From positions 1 to 55,726 of the forward strand of contig JAIVFH010000178.1 in the NCBI GenBank assembly GCA_025765595.1: a stretch of 55,726 nt of DNA, given 5' to 3'. The translations under genes and the position numbers were made by a program. The stretch is from Obelidium mucronatum. Its lineage: Eukaryota > Chytridiomycota > Chytridiomycetes > Chytridiales > Chytriomycetaceae. The notes under the pieces were generated by a model that was given only the letters and a program-made list of their open reading frames with translations, made no database searches and had not been told where the DNA came from. The stretch's first letter is position 1. Each line of letters starts with the position of its first letter. Below are positions 44,891 to 55,726 of the stretch, piece by piece.

Positions 44891-46408
44891 ACCACCGTCA
44901 ACAACGCTGTCGTCACCGTCCCAGCTTACTTCAACGACTCCCAGCGTCAGGCCACCAAGGACGCCGGTGTTATCTCTGGATTGAACGTTCTCCGTATCAT
45001 CAACGAGCCAACTGCCGCCGCCATTGCTTACGGTCTTGACAAGAAGACTGCCGGTGAGAAGAACGTTCTCATCTTCGACTTGGGAGGTGGTACTTTCGAT
45101 GTCTCCCTCTTGACCATTGAAGACGGTATCTTCGAAGTCAAGGCCACTGCCGGAGACACCCACTTGGGAGGTGAAGACTTCGACAACCGTTTGGTTTCCC
45201 ACTTCGTCCAGGAGTTCAAGCGTAAGCACAAGAAGGACCTCTCCTCCAACCCACGTGCTCTCCGTCGTCTCCGTACTGCTTGTGAGCGTGCTAAGCGTAC
45301 TCTCTCTTCTGCTGCCCAGACCACCATTGAAATCGACTCCCTCTTTGACGGTGTTGACTTCTACACCTCCATCACCCGTGCTCGTTTCGAAGAACTCTGC
45401 CAGGACCTCTTCCGTTCCACTGTCGACCCAGTCGAGAAGGTTCTCCGTGACGCCAAGATGGACAAGTCCACTGTTGACGAAATTGTCCTCGTCGGTGGAT
45501 CCACCCGTATTCCAAAGGTCCAGAAGCTTGTCTCTGACTTCTTCAACGGAAAGGAGCCAAACAAGTCCATCAACCCAGATGAAGCCGTTGCTTACGGTGC
45601 TGCCGTCCAGGCCGCTATCTTGACTGGAGACACCTCTGAGAAGACCCAAGATCTCTTGCTTCTCGATGTTGCCCCACTCTCCCTCGGAATTGAGACTGCC
45701 GGAGGTGTCATGACTGCTCTTATCAAGCGTAACACCACTGTCCCAACCAAGAAGTCTGAGACCTTCTCCACCTACGCTGACAACCAGCCAGGTGTGTTGA
45801 TCCAAGTCTACGAAGGTGAACGTACCCGTACCAAGGACAACAACCTCCTCGGAAAGTTCGAGCTCTCTGGAATCCCACCAGCTCCACGTGGTGTCCCACA
45901 AATTGATGTCACCTTTGACGTTGATGCCAACGGTATCTTGAACGTCTCTGCCGTCGACAAGTCCACCGGTAAGCAAAACAAGATCACCATCACCAACGAC
46001 AAGGGTCGTCTTACCAAGGAGGAAATCGAGCGCATGGTTGCTGACGCTGAGAAGTTCAAGGCTGATGACGAAGCTGCTGCCGAGCGTATCCAAGCCAAGA
46101 ACGCTCTTGAATCCTACTCCTACAACCTCCGTAACACTCTCCAAGACGACAAGGTTGCCGGAAAGTTGAACAAGGCCGACAAGACCAAGCTCACTGCCGC
46201 CATTGATGAAGCCATCTCCTGGTTGGACGCCAACCAAGAAGGTGCCAAGGACGAGTACGAGCACAAGCAAAAGGAGCTTGAAGCTGTTGCCAACCCAATC
46301 ATGATGAAGATCTACGGAGGTGCCGGAGGTGCCCCAGGAGGCTTCCCAGCTGGAGGTTCTGCCCCAGCAAACCCACCAACCGGACCAACTGTTGAAGAAG
46401 TTGACTGA
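44185..46408 (+). CDS. SSA1: Cytosolic HSP70 (SSA type)
   Basis: The start codon is split by an intron: A at 44185 and TG at 44365-44366. Exons continue 44365-44436, 44502-44607 and 44665-46408, giving 640 residues. Signatures: [61 protein letters not shown], a substrate-binding domain with a GGF-rich tail, and the C-terminal EEVD that docks cytosolic co-chaperones. It folds nascent and stressed proteins with J-proteins, exchange factors and sHSPs, so it may cooperate with the sHSP cluster 8 kb upstream. Codon use is extreme (C-ending codons), as for very highly expressed genes. The 179-nt first intron with the donor AAAAA/GTGAGT is the only way to obtain [11 protein letters not shown] from an ATG. 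Confidence 0.96.
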
Positions 46409-47329
46409 TTTAGTTAAACCAATTGAATCACTCTTCATGTTTCTGTAATTTGTTGCCAGTAGTGCGTAAATATTAGCATTAAAGTCTTTTTTTGGGATTT
46501 GTTACTTTTGTTTTGTGTGCCACCTTGAGTTCAAACAAACAACTAAGATCTTGATATTGTGCGTTTTATCCCAATTTGGATTTCTCCGGTCGAAAAAAAA
46601 TCTTTATTTCCTCCGCCGGTACAGGAAACATCACAAAGAGACCTTCCCAGCACGGTTCTGCAGTGTCATACTTCTCTAAACAACTCTAACTACAATCTCC
46701 ACATGCATGGAGGTCGAAAAAGTTCTCAAAGGCAACGTTTCCTGGCACTTTGACACGGCTGAGTCAACCATCGCTAATTGGATCAACCAGTACGCAGATA
46801 GCAATAAATAAACACTATAATTTACATTTCAGGTGTGAAAACTGTGCATTTCCTTGTTGACGCTGTCGTAGCTGCTAACCCTGCTGAGATAGTTCCAAAT
46901 ACTGGTTAGTATATCTCAATTTGCGAAGGGAAGGGTTGTTTTGTTTCAGATATGGTCGACAGAACATGGAGAGCATCATTCTGGAGATCGACCTGTGATC
47001 TAACTGAGTAGATAACAGCCTGGGAACGTCCTCTACCTCCATGCCTACGTCTGCAAGTACGATTTTTCGATTGCCGTTGGTTTTGAGGCGATCCGATGAT
47101 TGGCTCTGTAGTTATCGTGGCCCGGCGGACGAACGTGTGTTTTCAATTTTCGATCGAATTTGACCGGAGAAATCCAATTTTGGACTGAACTCGCAATAAG
47201 ACTTTTGTTTTAATCCAACCCTCAGGGATTTGTTACTTCTACCGTCACAATCCAACAACTGAGATAAATGAATTAACGCCTTATTCCCTTAACCTTTATT
47301 TTAACTTGTCATTCAACAGCTCAAGGAAA
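46409..47329. other. 920-bp region with fragments of a possible decayed gene
   Basis: After the HSP70 3' UTR, plus-strand fragments with coding character appear. About 46708-46794 gives MEVEKVLKGNVSWHFDTAES and TIANWINQ. About 46835-46904 gives VKTVHFLVDAVVAANPAEIV after a good acceptor (TTTACATTTCAG), and ends at a GTTAGT donor. About 47022-47095 reads NVLYLHAYVCKYDFSIAVGF. Phases do not fit together and stops intervene. No family is recognised. A remnant or a mis-read small gene is possible. Confidence 0.3.
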
Positions 47330-47929
47330 TCAGAAAGCCCCAATAGAGCCTGCAAAGAGATTTTGTGATGCTCTGTATGGAGTTTTTAAATAACAACGGT
47401 CGTTTTGACGTGCATTATCAAACACCCAAGCGGCGGCATGACAATAATTGTTTTCCAAACATCGTTGCAAGCAACTTCCTGGACTTTGATAATCCAACGC
47501 TTGCAAGTCAAAGTTACCAAGAAAGTCATGCCCTTGAATAAACCAATTATTCCAATCTGCTTGTTTGTGTCTGATTACAAGTCCAGACGGCCCAGATAAA
47601 GTGGCACGCGAGTTCTTTGCATAGCAAGTTCCGCTATTGCGATCATAGGTAAAGAAGCGTGCATTCTTGCTCCACGTAAAATCGGCACAATTCCAAAAGT
47701 CTTGGTCGGTTCCAGTGGGTGCAATGTATCCTTGGGCGACATCGAAGCCGTACCAGTCTGCTGAGACGGTGATACTAATCTGTTGGTTGTATTGAAGTCC
47801 TTCGATACCGTTTTCGGTAGACTTTTGGACGAGAGTTGTGGTTGGGGATTCAGCAGTACCAAGTTTGGAAGAGGCTGGAAGGGCGGAAGCCATTCCGATG
47901 AGAGCTACCGTTATGAGATTGAAAAACAT
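47330..47929 (-). CDS. Secreted protein with PAN/apple-like domain
   Basis: A single exon of 199 residues from the Met at 47929. The signal peptide MFFNLITVALIGMASALPAS is clear, and an in-frame Met 15 codons upstream would spoil it. A first part holds one Cys pair (WNCADFTWSKNARFFTYDRN, CYAKNSRATL). The second is PAN-like: FDLQALDYQSPGSCLQRCLE, NNYCHAAAWVFDN and DRCYLKTPYR, with the typical Cys spacing. PAN domains bind proteins or carbohydrates outside the cell. Ligand unknown. Confidence 0.7.
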   Translation of the reverse strand: MFFNLITVALIGMASALPASSKLGTAESPTTTLVQKSTENGIEGLQYNQQISITVSADWYGFDVAQGYIAPTGTDQDFWNCADFTWSKNARFFTYDRNSGTCYAKNSRATLSGPSGLVIRHKQADWNNWFIQGHDFLGNFDLQALDYQSPGSCLQRCLENNYCHAAAWVFDNARQNDRCYLKTPYRASQNLFAGSIGAF

Positions 47930-48216
47930 GGTAGTTGTGTTGGTTTCAGTTTTTGATGAGATTTTATCGTCCAATTGCAGATATCAAGCTTTTATTGTCA
48001 TAGTGGCTGTGTTTGCACAGCCACGCCGACCTGTTGATCTTACACCCCAAACGAAAATTTTGAGCTGAGTGGTCGGCTATCAAAATTCTTCCCAAGCTCA
48101 CTGTGACACTGTAGAAGATTGGTAGCAGTTCGGCCAGCATTCGCATATTCTTAGTATATTCGACAGGACTGAAAATGGAGAGTCCATTTGATTATTTATT
48201 GATGCAACACATAAAA

Positions 48217-48297
48217 CACAACGGCAGGATTTGAACCTGCGCTCCCAGAGGGAAGTAGATTTCTAGTCTACCGCCTTAACCGCTCGGCCACGTTGTC
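48217..48297 (-). tRNA. tRNA-Ser (anticodon AGA)
   Basis: The minus strand folds as a class II tRNA: acceptor arm ACAACG/CGTTGT, D arm with GGCCGAGCGGTTAAGGC, anticodon stem GTAGA/TCTAC with loop CTAGAAA (anticodon AGA), a long variable arm (CCC/GGG) and T arm GCAGGTTCAAATCCTGC. No intron is present. A TTTT pol III terminator follows at once. The terminal pair is G-G by my reading, so the outermost base may be off by one. Confidence 0.9.
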
Positions 48298-48431
48298 TTG
48301 CAATTACGACAATTTTAGAGACACCATCATGTTTCTTTGGTTTCATAATCCAGCGGAGGTACCACAGTTCGAAATTGTTGAAATATTTTCGTTAATAGTT
48401 CTTTATTACTTCCAAAACAAAGTTCGAGTGA

Positions 48432-49624
48432 TCAACAAGGATGTTCAGGTGCATGAGTTGATTCCCAATCGATGTGGACAAATGCACGTTCCACATCTTC
48501 CAGAGTCTCAATTTTCACTTGCAAAGCTTCCGCCACATCATGAGAGTGACGCAAAGGAGTGCTTGGGTCCATGACGATATCCACTTCCACAAAATACCCA
48601 GCACCAGAAGAATAAGCACGGACGGTATCCACTTGCAGAATGTCATCGTGATGCGTCATCGCCAGGTAAGTAATACGGTTTAAGAAGATTTGGGACGCAC
48701 TCTCCCCGATAAACTTTTGAACGTGTTCTAATAGGTTTGAGTTAGTTGACACAACTTCAACCAAATGCATGGTCATCATTTACCAATAGCAGTTTGACCC
48801 CAGTTGATAAGAATCCATGAGGCTATGAGAATACCACCGACTGGATCCATCCACCAGACGACCTTTTGTCCAACAAGAGACAAGACAATACCAGCAACAT
48901 TGAGAATGATATCATTTCTGTGGTCTTGGGCAAGAATCATGGCAGTGGGATACTTTCGGAGGGCAAAGCAATACAAGAAGAGGAAGAATTTGGTGCATAC
49001 AGCGACACCAATACAAGACAAGTTGAGAACATTCAGATCTGTTGAGTGTTCGGCAGCAGCAAGAGTCTTTGCAGCTTCGATAATCAAACCAACCGACAAG
49101 GCACCCATAATACAGGAAAAGACAACAATAGCCGCCGTTTCAAAACGCCTTTTCCCAGTAGGATATTTTTGAAGGTTTCGCTTGGAAGCAGTCACATTGG
49201 CAAATACGAGTACGACGTTTGATGCCAAATCCATGAACGAATCAGCCATTGTGGCAAAGAGTGACAGCGAGCCGGAAGAAACAGCGGCAAAGAGCTGCAG
49301 ACAGAACAGCAGGATGTTTGCGACGAGCGATCCATACATTGCGATTTTGACCCTGACTAGCTTTTCGCTCTCATCCCCTTCATCATCGCCCTGACCAACC
49401 GGCTTCAGCAGTTCTTCGATGAGCTCGTTTTGTTTTTCGTAGAACTTTGCAACCTTTTTTGTCTTTCGGCCTTTCTTGAGTTGTTTGATTTCATCGCTGG
49501 ATTTCAGCGCTGACGAGAGCGACGGAATCAGGCCACTGTGCGATGTCGTGCGAGGCTGAATGCCGAGTTCAAGTTCGAGGGCGCTGTCGGCCGTCATCCA
49601 CTCGCTTGACGCTGTTGTGGTCAT
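48432..49624 (-). CDS. Cation diffusion facilitator, Mn-type
   Basis: Exons 49624-48784 and 48727-48432 give 378 residues. The N-terminal cytosolic part is charged (QLKKGRKTKKVAKFYEKQNE). Six membrane helices follow, starting VKIAMYGSLVANILLFCLQL. Two DxxxD motifs, in ATMADSFMDLASN and AQDHRNDII, mark the Mn-CDF group, which differs from Zn-CDFs with HxxxD. The C-terminal cytosolic domain (HHDDILQVDTVRAYSSGAGY, DVERAFVHIDWE) has the ferredoxin-like fold used for dimerisation and metal sensing. Members export metal from the cytosol to vacuole, Golgi or outside by proton antiport. Membrane of residence unknown. Confidence 0.88.
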
Positions 49625-49687
49625 CGCCTGCTTTCTTTTGAAGAGTACAAAACCTGATACAAAAATCTGATAGCGCTCGGTGATTAT

Positions 49688-49922
49688 TCAGCTTTTATTA
49701 ACATCCTCCAAGGTATCGCTGAGTGAATAGTACACGATCTCGAGGGTGTCGGATACAATAGCAAGAACGAGTCTATAAAATGGTTATTTGATTTTACCAC
49801 CTCAACAAGACTTACTCAGGATGTTCATTATTCAGCTCCATGGCTACCTTCATATCTCTTTTAATGCTATCAAAAGAAAGCTGCTCGAATGTCCTGAGAA
49901 CTCTCACAATAGAATGCCTCAT
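49688..49922 (-). CDS. Small hypothetical protein, 63 residues
   Basis: Two exons, 49922-49816 and 49772-49688, with a good donor GA/GTAAGT and acceptor TTATAG, join in phase: MRHSIVRVLRTFEQLSFDSI, KRDMKVAMELNNEHPELVLA, then IVSDTLEIVYYSLSDTLEDV. It looks helical and acidic. The ATG directly follows a TTTCAG, so it may be an internal exon of a longer gene whose upstream exons (perhaps around MLEDVVMADLLGLKRWDTAE near 50090) do not join in phase. Family not recognised. Confidence 0.4.
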
Positions 49923-50321
49923 CTGAAACTCGGATAAGCTTCACAATTGCATGAGTCATGTGCTGCTCACCACTCCCTCCCGTTCCTTACAACATCGTAT
50001 CAACGCTACTCCGGTCCTTGTCTCTACAACTTCCGCTGTGTCCCATCGCTTTAAACCCAGCAAATCTGCCATCACAACATCTTCAAGCATCCCAACACTT
50101 TTTCAAAAGTTCTTACAAAAGATCTTCGTGAGTCGCGGGCTATCAAACGGCAAACAGCAAAATTCGAGACATCCTATGCATGATCAGGAATGTGGAAAAC
50201 TGAACCCCGCCTGCGAATATTCTACAATCGTTTATTTTATTTTACGAATAATAATAATAAACAAATATTACCCACCAAACTCAACATCTTCCCACCCAGA
50301 AAATACGAGTATTGATTCAAA
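49923..50321. other. Intergenic region before the Rpt3 gene
   Basis: About 400 bp between divergent genes. It holds an open frame on the minus strand (about 50090-49970) of uncertain meaning and an AATAATAATAA stretch near 50247. It probably contains both promoters. Confidence 0.35.
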
Positions 50322-52026
<1,705 letters not shown>

Positions 52027-52138
52027 TAGTACTCGTGTTCTTCAAGAAATAAAGGGAGTTTTTCCATACATAGCATTTTAATAATCCCAAAAACGAACAT
52101 AGCCATAAAAACACTTGTGGAAATAATTTAAATTTGTT

Positions 52139-55100
52139 TCACCGATAGTTGCCTCTTGCCGTTGTTGTGCTACGTCCGATCACTCCTTTCTTTATCATTG
52201 ATCGAACGCCTGATTCCGCAACCCCTCCACCAGCTGCACGGGATTTAGGCCCAGGTTTTGCCCCTCGAATTTCCCCCATTGATCGAAGAGTTGTCGCTGT
52301 CGCAATCTGTCGTTGTGACTCGAAACCATTGTCATATCCTGGATTGTTTCCTCCTGGATATCCCATAAACCCACTACCACCACTCATATCCATAGACTGT
52401 GAAGGAAAAGATCCGGATGATATATAAGTCAGTATACCCCCATTCGAGTCCATACCCATCTCCTCTGGTGGGATATAAGTTCCTGGCGAATGTCCCGTTG
52501 GTTCAATCACATAAGATTGCTTGAAGGTCACGACTGGAACTGTTGTGAGTTTTATCCTTGCTGGTACTAGGCCCGGATGAACTGTTGGTGGTGGCGGTGT
52601 AAATTGTGGAGCTGTGAGTTGGAGCGCTTGAAGCGACGGTAAAGGTGCCTGTGACGTTATTGTGGAATTGTACGTCGGTAATTGCGGGTGCTGCATGAAT
52701 GGTGGCGGATATTGCTGTTGTTGGATGTAAGAAGGTTGTCCGTTGAACCCAAATTGCGGAAATCCTCCCATAAAGGAAGAAGGACCACCTTGAGGCCAAT
52801 ACCCAATACCGCCATTTGGACCAGCCAAAGATGGCGCCATTGTGTTTTTACCCCCTTCTAAAGGTTTTGCTTCTGCTTTTTTGGGTGCAAGTTTCTTTGG
52901 CTTGGATACAACTGTCACTCGAGTTTTCCGAATTGGTGGTTTTGCCGCCGGCGACTCTTCTGGAGGTCTATCGTCCATAATTGAGCCAGAGCTCCTAAGA
53001 GGCGGAACTAGATTTTTGGATCCAAATGTTTTCCTTTTTGGCTCATCATCCATAATAGACTCCCTTTGTCCCATAGGCTGCGCTTTTTTGGAAAACAATA
53101 CTCGTCCTCGAGGTTGATCGTCATCTCTACCGCCCAGTTGCTGCTTCAAATTCGGCTCTGAGTTTCCCATTCGGGCTTGGGATCCTCCTTGAAATCGTGT
53201 GTCTGTGAGTGAGCCTGTTGGAGCCTGTTCAAGTGGTTTTGCTTTCACCATATACCATTTCAAGTATTGCACAGTTTCAGGAGATACCATTCCTTGATCT
53301 TGAGCTGCTTTCAACGCGGATGATGAAAGCATTAGTCTATCTGGCATTTTTTGTAGGTTTCCAGCTGCAGATTCTCCAAAGTTTTTTGCTGGCTCTCCTA
53401 AGATATCTATTAGAATTCTGTAAATTTTAAGTTGGGTGTCAAACCAGAATTGTATTTTCCTGATATCCTGTCAGAATATCGGTACTCTTGACTGGAATTT
53501 GAGTTACTTTCATCGTTTGCTTGGTTCGCTCGATTGCCATTGTAAACAGCTCTCCTCTCGAGGTCCTGTATATTTTCGTCGTTTTCGTCCTGGATAAAGA
53601 AATTAGTTGCCTCCAATTTTGTTTTGATTCTTTACCGAGACTCCATGTCCATTTGCAAAGTCAGAGGCCATTCTTTGTCGACTTGTCCTGTTTCTATATT
53701 CCCCAGGATCCATGCTCTTTGATCTGCGATCATCACTGTCGTAATGACCAAATCGGCTTGCATGATGCCGATTATCCATTCCTTCTTCGTCATCTGCCAC
53801 CCCCATTGCACCATACGCAAGGGTTTTTATGGCTTTACGCCGCGACGACGGATTTCGTGATAGAACAGCTTTTCCGGGATTTCCTGGAGGCGTACTCTTT
53901 TTTGTTGTAGGAATTGCAGCCGTAGCAGTCAAATAATGAGGCGGTGGCGCTGGTTGGTTTGAAGAGCGTTTGTGAGTGTCTGATTTTGATGTATGAGAAG
54001 ATGGTAATTCGTCCGCCTCTGAAAGGCCCATAGCAGAGAAGCCATCATTATCAAGTTTCATTTGCAGTCGACGTTGAAACTTTTCTGAACGTGACCCCCG
54101 CGAATTAGATGAGCGAGTACCGCTTGCGGATTTCGGAGTTGGTGCTTTTTTAGTTTTGGTGAGTTTTGCAGATTCTACACGCTTTTTTGACGCTGTTCGT
54201 TCGCGAGCCTCGAGTTCCACTTTAGATTTTGGCGCGAACGATTCTTCCTCTTCTTCAAACGATTTACTCTCCAATTCTTCTGATGACTCCTTTGACATGA
54301 ACTCCTGTGAGTCTGTTTCTGACACATCAACCAGAGAGCCGCTTCCTTCTGCTGAAAACTCCTGCGATTCTACCACGTTGGGGTCGTCCACAACGACAAC
54401 TTTTGGCTTTGGCTTTTTGATGGCCGGCTTTGTCATGGGTGCTGCTGTTACTGGTGCCGGCTTTGAGATTGCAGGTTTTATGTTGTTTCCCCCTTCCACC
54501 GCCTTCAACTTTGACTTTTTCACAGTAATTGTTTCGCCTGATTTCCTTACAGTTTCAGGAGATTCAATCTTTTTTTTCGCCAATGTAGCAGCTTTCTTTA
54601 CTGGTGGAGGTGATTTGTTTTTGACGGAATTATTTGAGCCCAGCTCCTCGATGCTCTCTTCAGTTATTCCAGGTTCGTGCTTTTGATTGATTATCGCAGG
54701 TGCTGCTGTGTTAGGCCGCGTTCTCTCATCACCCGATGGAGCTTCCACAATCGCACTTAATTGGCTGTTTAGAGGTTTCTTCCCTTTAATTGATGTCGCT
54801 GTTTCGTTTGTTTGTGTTTTGGATCGCGTTCGCACTGCTGCTTTCGGTGATTTTGGGGACGATATTCCACTTGGTGGTGCAACCGTCGCGTTCGAGTTAT
54901 CAGATCCGTCGTGAGTTTGAAACTCTGTTTTGTTTGTTTTTCAGTAGGCATTTTATGAGAGCGTGTATCTTCAATCCCCAAACCTCCAAACTCATTGTCC
55001 TCGTTATTTAAATGATTCACATCTTGATGATGTGCTAGTCCATTGCTGTGACCGTCGCTGACGATAATTTGAGGATGATTCAGCTCGGCTTGCTGAGGTT

Positions 55101-55191
55101 TCACAGCCGGTGGCTGAAGAGAAACGCCCACAGACTTTATTTCAGGAGGTGGTTCGGCAGAGCTGAAAACAGTATCTTTCGTAATAATCAT
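52139..55191 (-). CDS. Large disordered protein of unknown function
   Basis: Exons 55191-54984, 54924-53636, 53589-53445 and 53406-52139 join in phase to about 969 residues. The sequence is low in hydrophobic residues: Pro/Ser/Lys-rich, with Lys-Pro repeats (KPAIKKPKPKVVVVD), acidic clusters (SKSFEEEEESF), a basic RRLQMK stretch, duplicated motifs SIMDDEPKRK and SIMDDRPPEE, and a Pro/Gln/Gly-rich C-terminus. A small helical part (SALKAAQDQGMVSPETVQYL) is the only likely fold. The third intron (53444-53407) is just 38 nt; without it the frame stops after KFTEF. That alternative would split the gene in two. Function unknown. Confidence 0.5.
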
Positions 55192-55607
55192 TGATTCCGG
55201 TGGGAGTCTTTTTTTTTTTTTTTAATCACGAGCGAGTTTTTCGATGAAACCGTGCAGGTTCGCTTTTTTTTAGTTCCTGCTCCAAGGAGGTTTTGCTATT
55301 CTCACTCACCTTGGGATCGTTGGGGAGTCCAGGCAATTCCTTTCGCCGGAGGCGCGTCCGGAGTCCTTTCCCGGCTTCTTCTTAAACATGAGCTGCTAAT
55401 TCTCTTTCCCTGCGACAGCTTGAGGAGATTGTTGGTTGTTTTGCGATAAAAATGACAGCCAGTTGGGGGAAAGAACAAGGGGATTGGCAAAAGAATGTAA
55501 ATCCAGGATAATGGCGTCCCTAAAACACTTTGGCTTAACAAATATTATTGCCCAAATTACACGCTTGTTAATTCATAAAATATTATTGTGCAGTTAATTT
55601 AATAATC
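55192..55607. other. Intergenic region at the window's right end
   Basis: About 416 bp between divergent starts, with a T-run near 55209-55222 and a GC-rich patch near 55335-55375. No gene is supported. Confidence 0.35.
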
Positions 55608-55717
55608 ATGTCAAAAACATCGATTCCCGCAGGCGGCCTGTCGTCCTGTGAACAAACACGTCAAGCACTGCCCTCCAAAGTAGCAGAGCTCCTCAAAGAA
55701 TACCCTTCAGTCGTAAC
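55608..55717 (+). CDS. First exon of a gene cut by the window end
   Basis: ATG at 55608 opens a frame starting MSKTSIPAGGLSSCEQTRQA and ending KVAELLKEYPSVV, which stops at a good donor AC/GTAAGT (55718). The C-terminal half looks helical. The protein cannot be identified from 36 residues. Confidence 0.5.
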
Positions 55718-55726
55718 GTAAGTTTC

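Noticed and set aside
44642..46438. 598-codon open frame antisense to HSP70
   Set aside because: It is a known side effect of extreme C-ending codon use on the coding strand; it has no domains and ignores the clear HSP70 gene.

Overview
The window is nuclear DNA of a eukaryote. Almost every gene is split by short GT-AG introns, mostly about 40-110 nt, and their phases join exactly. The gene set points to a flagellated, early-diverging fungus, most likely a chytrid. It has a Frizzled-like 7TM receptor with a cysteine-rich domain, double-Cache sensor proteins, an ERICH3-like ciliary protein, a DUR3-type symporter and fungal-looking housekeeping genes (CK2 alpha, TSG101/Vps23, uL14, SSA-type HSP70, Rpt3). 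This placement is inference from gene content; no species call is made.

Layout. 0-5.2 kb holds two divergent double-Cache sensor genes. The plus-strand one is intact and fuses Cache, TPR and VWA modules. The minus-strand one runs off the window and its frame is interrupted, partly by a cluster of GC-rich hairpins. 5.3-9.1 kb holds a tandem pair of type II membrane glycosyltransferase-like genes. 9.3-25.8 kb holds Nab2/ZC3H14, the Frizzled-like GPCR, an ATP-grasp ligase, an RRM protein, a symporter that lacks central helices, TSG101, CK2 alpha and a membrane-anchored P-loop ATPase.

26.0-37.0 kb is the accessory heart of the window. Five small heat-shock protein genes share an N-terminal hydrophobic segment. 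In the middle of the cluster a DUF4419 gene is cut in two by a 5,405-bp Plavaka/CACTA-like transposon. The transposon has 10-bp terminal inverted repeats, a 3-bp target duplication, a broken transposase and an intact second gene on the other strand. Four of the five sHSP genes have a CCACGTCA-type element, like the reverse complement of an unfolded-protein-response element, in their promoter; the fifth shares one of these promoters.

37.1-55.7 kb holds the ERICH3-like protein, an RCHY1-type ubiquitin ligase, uL14, HSP70, a secreted PAN-domain protein, tRNA-Ser(AGA), a Mn-type CDF transporter, Rpt3, a large disordered protein and the first exon of a further gene.

Two window-wide patterns stand out. 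At least six genes begin with a GC-rich first exon on an AT-richer body. Several otherwise well-preserved genes carry what look like one-base frameshifts, some at homopolymers, which may be real decay or assembly error. Exon coordinates come from reading splice sites and checking phase; none is supported by transcripts.
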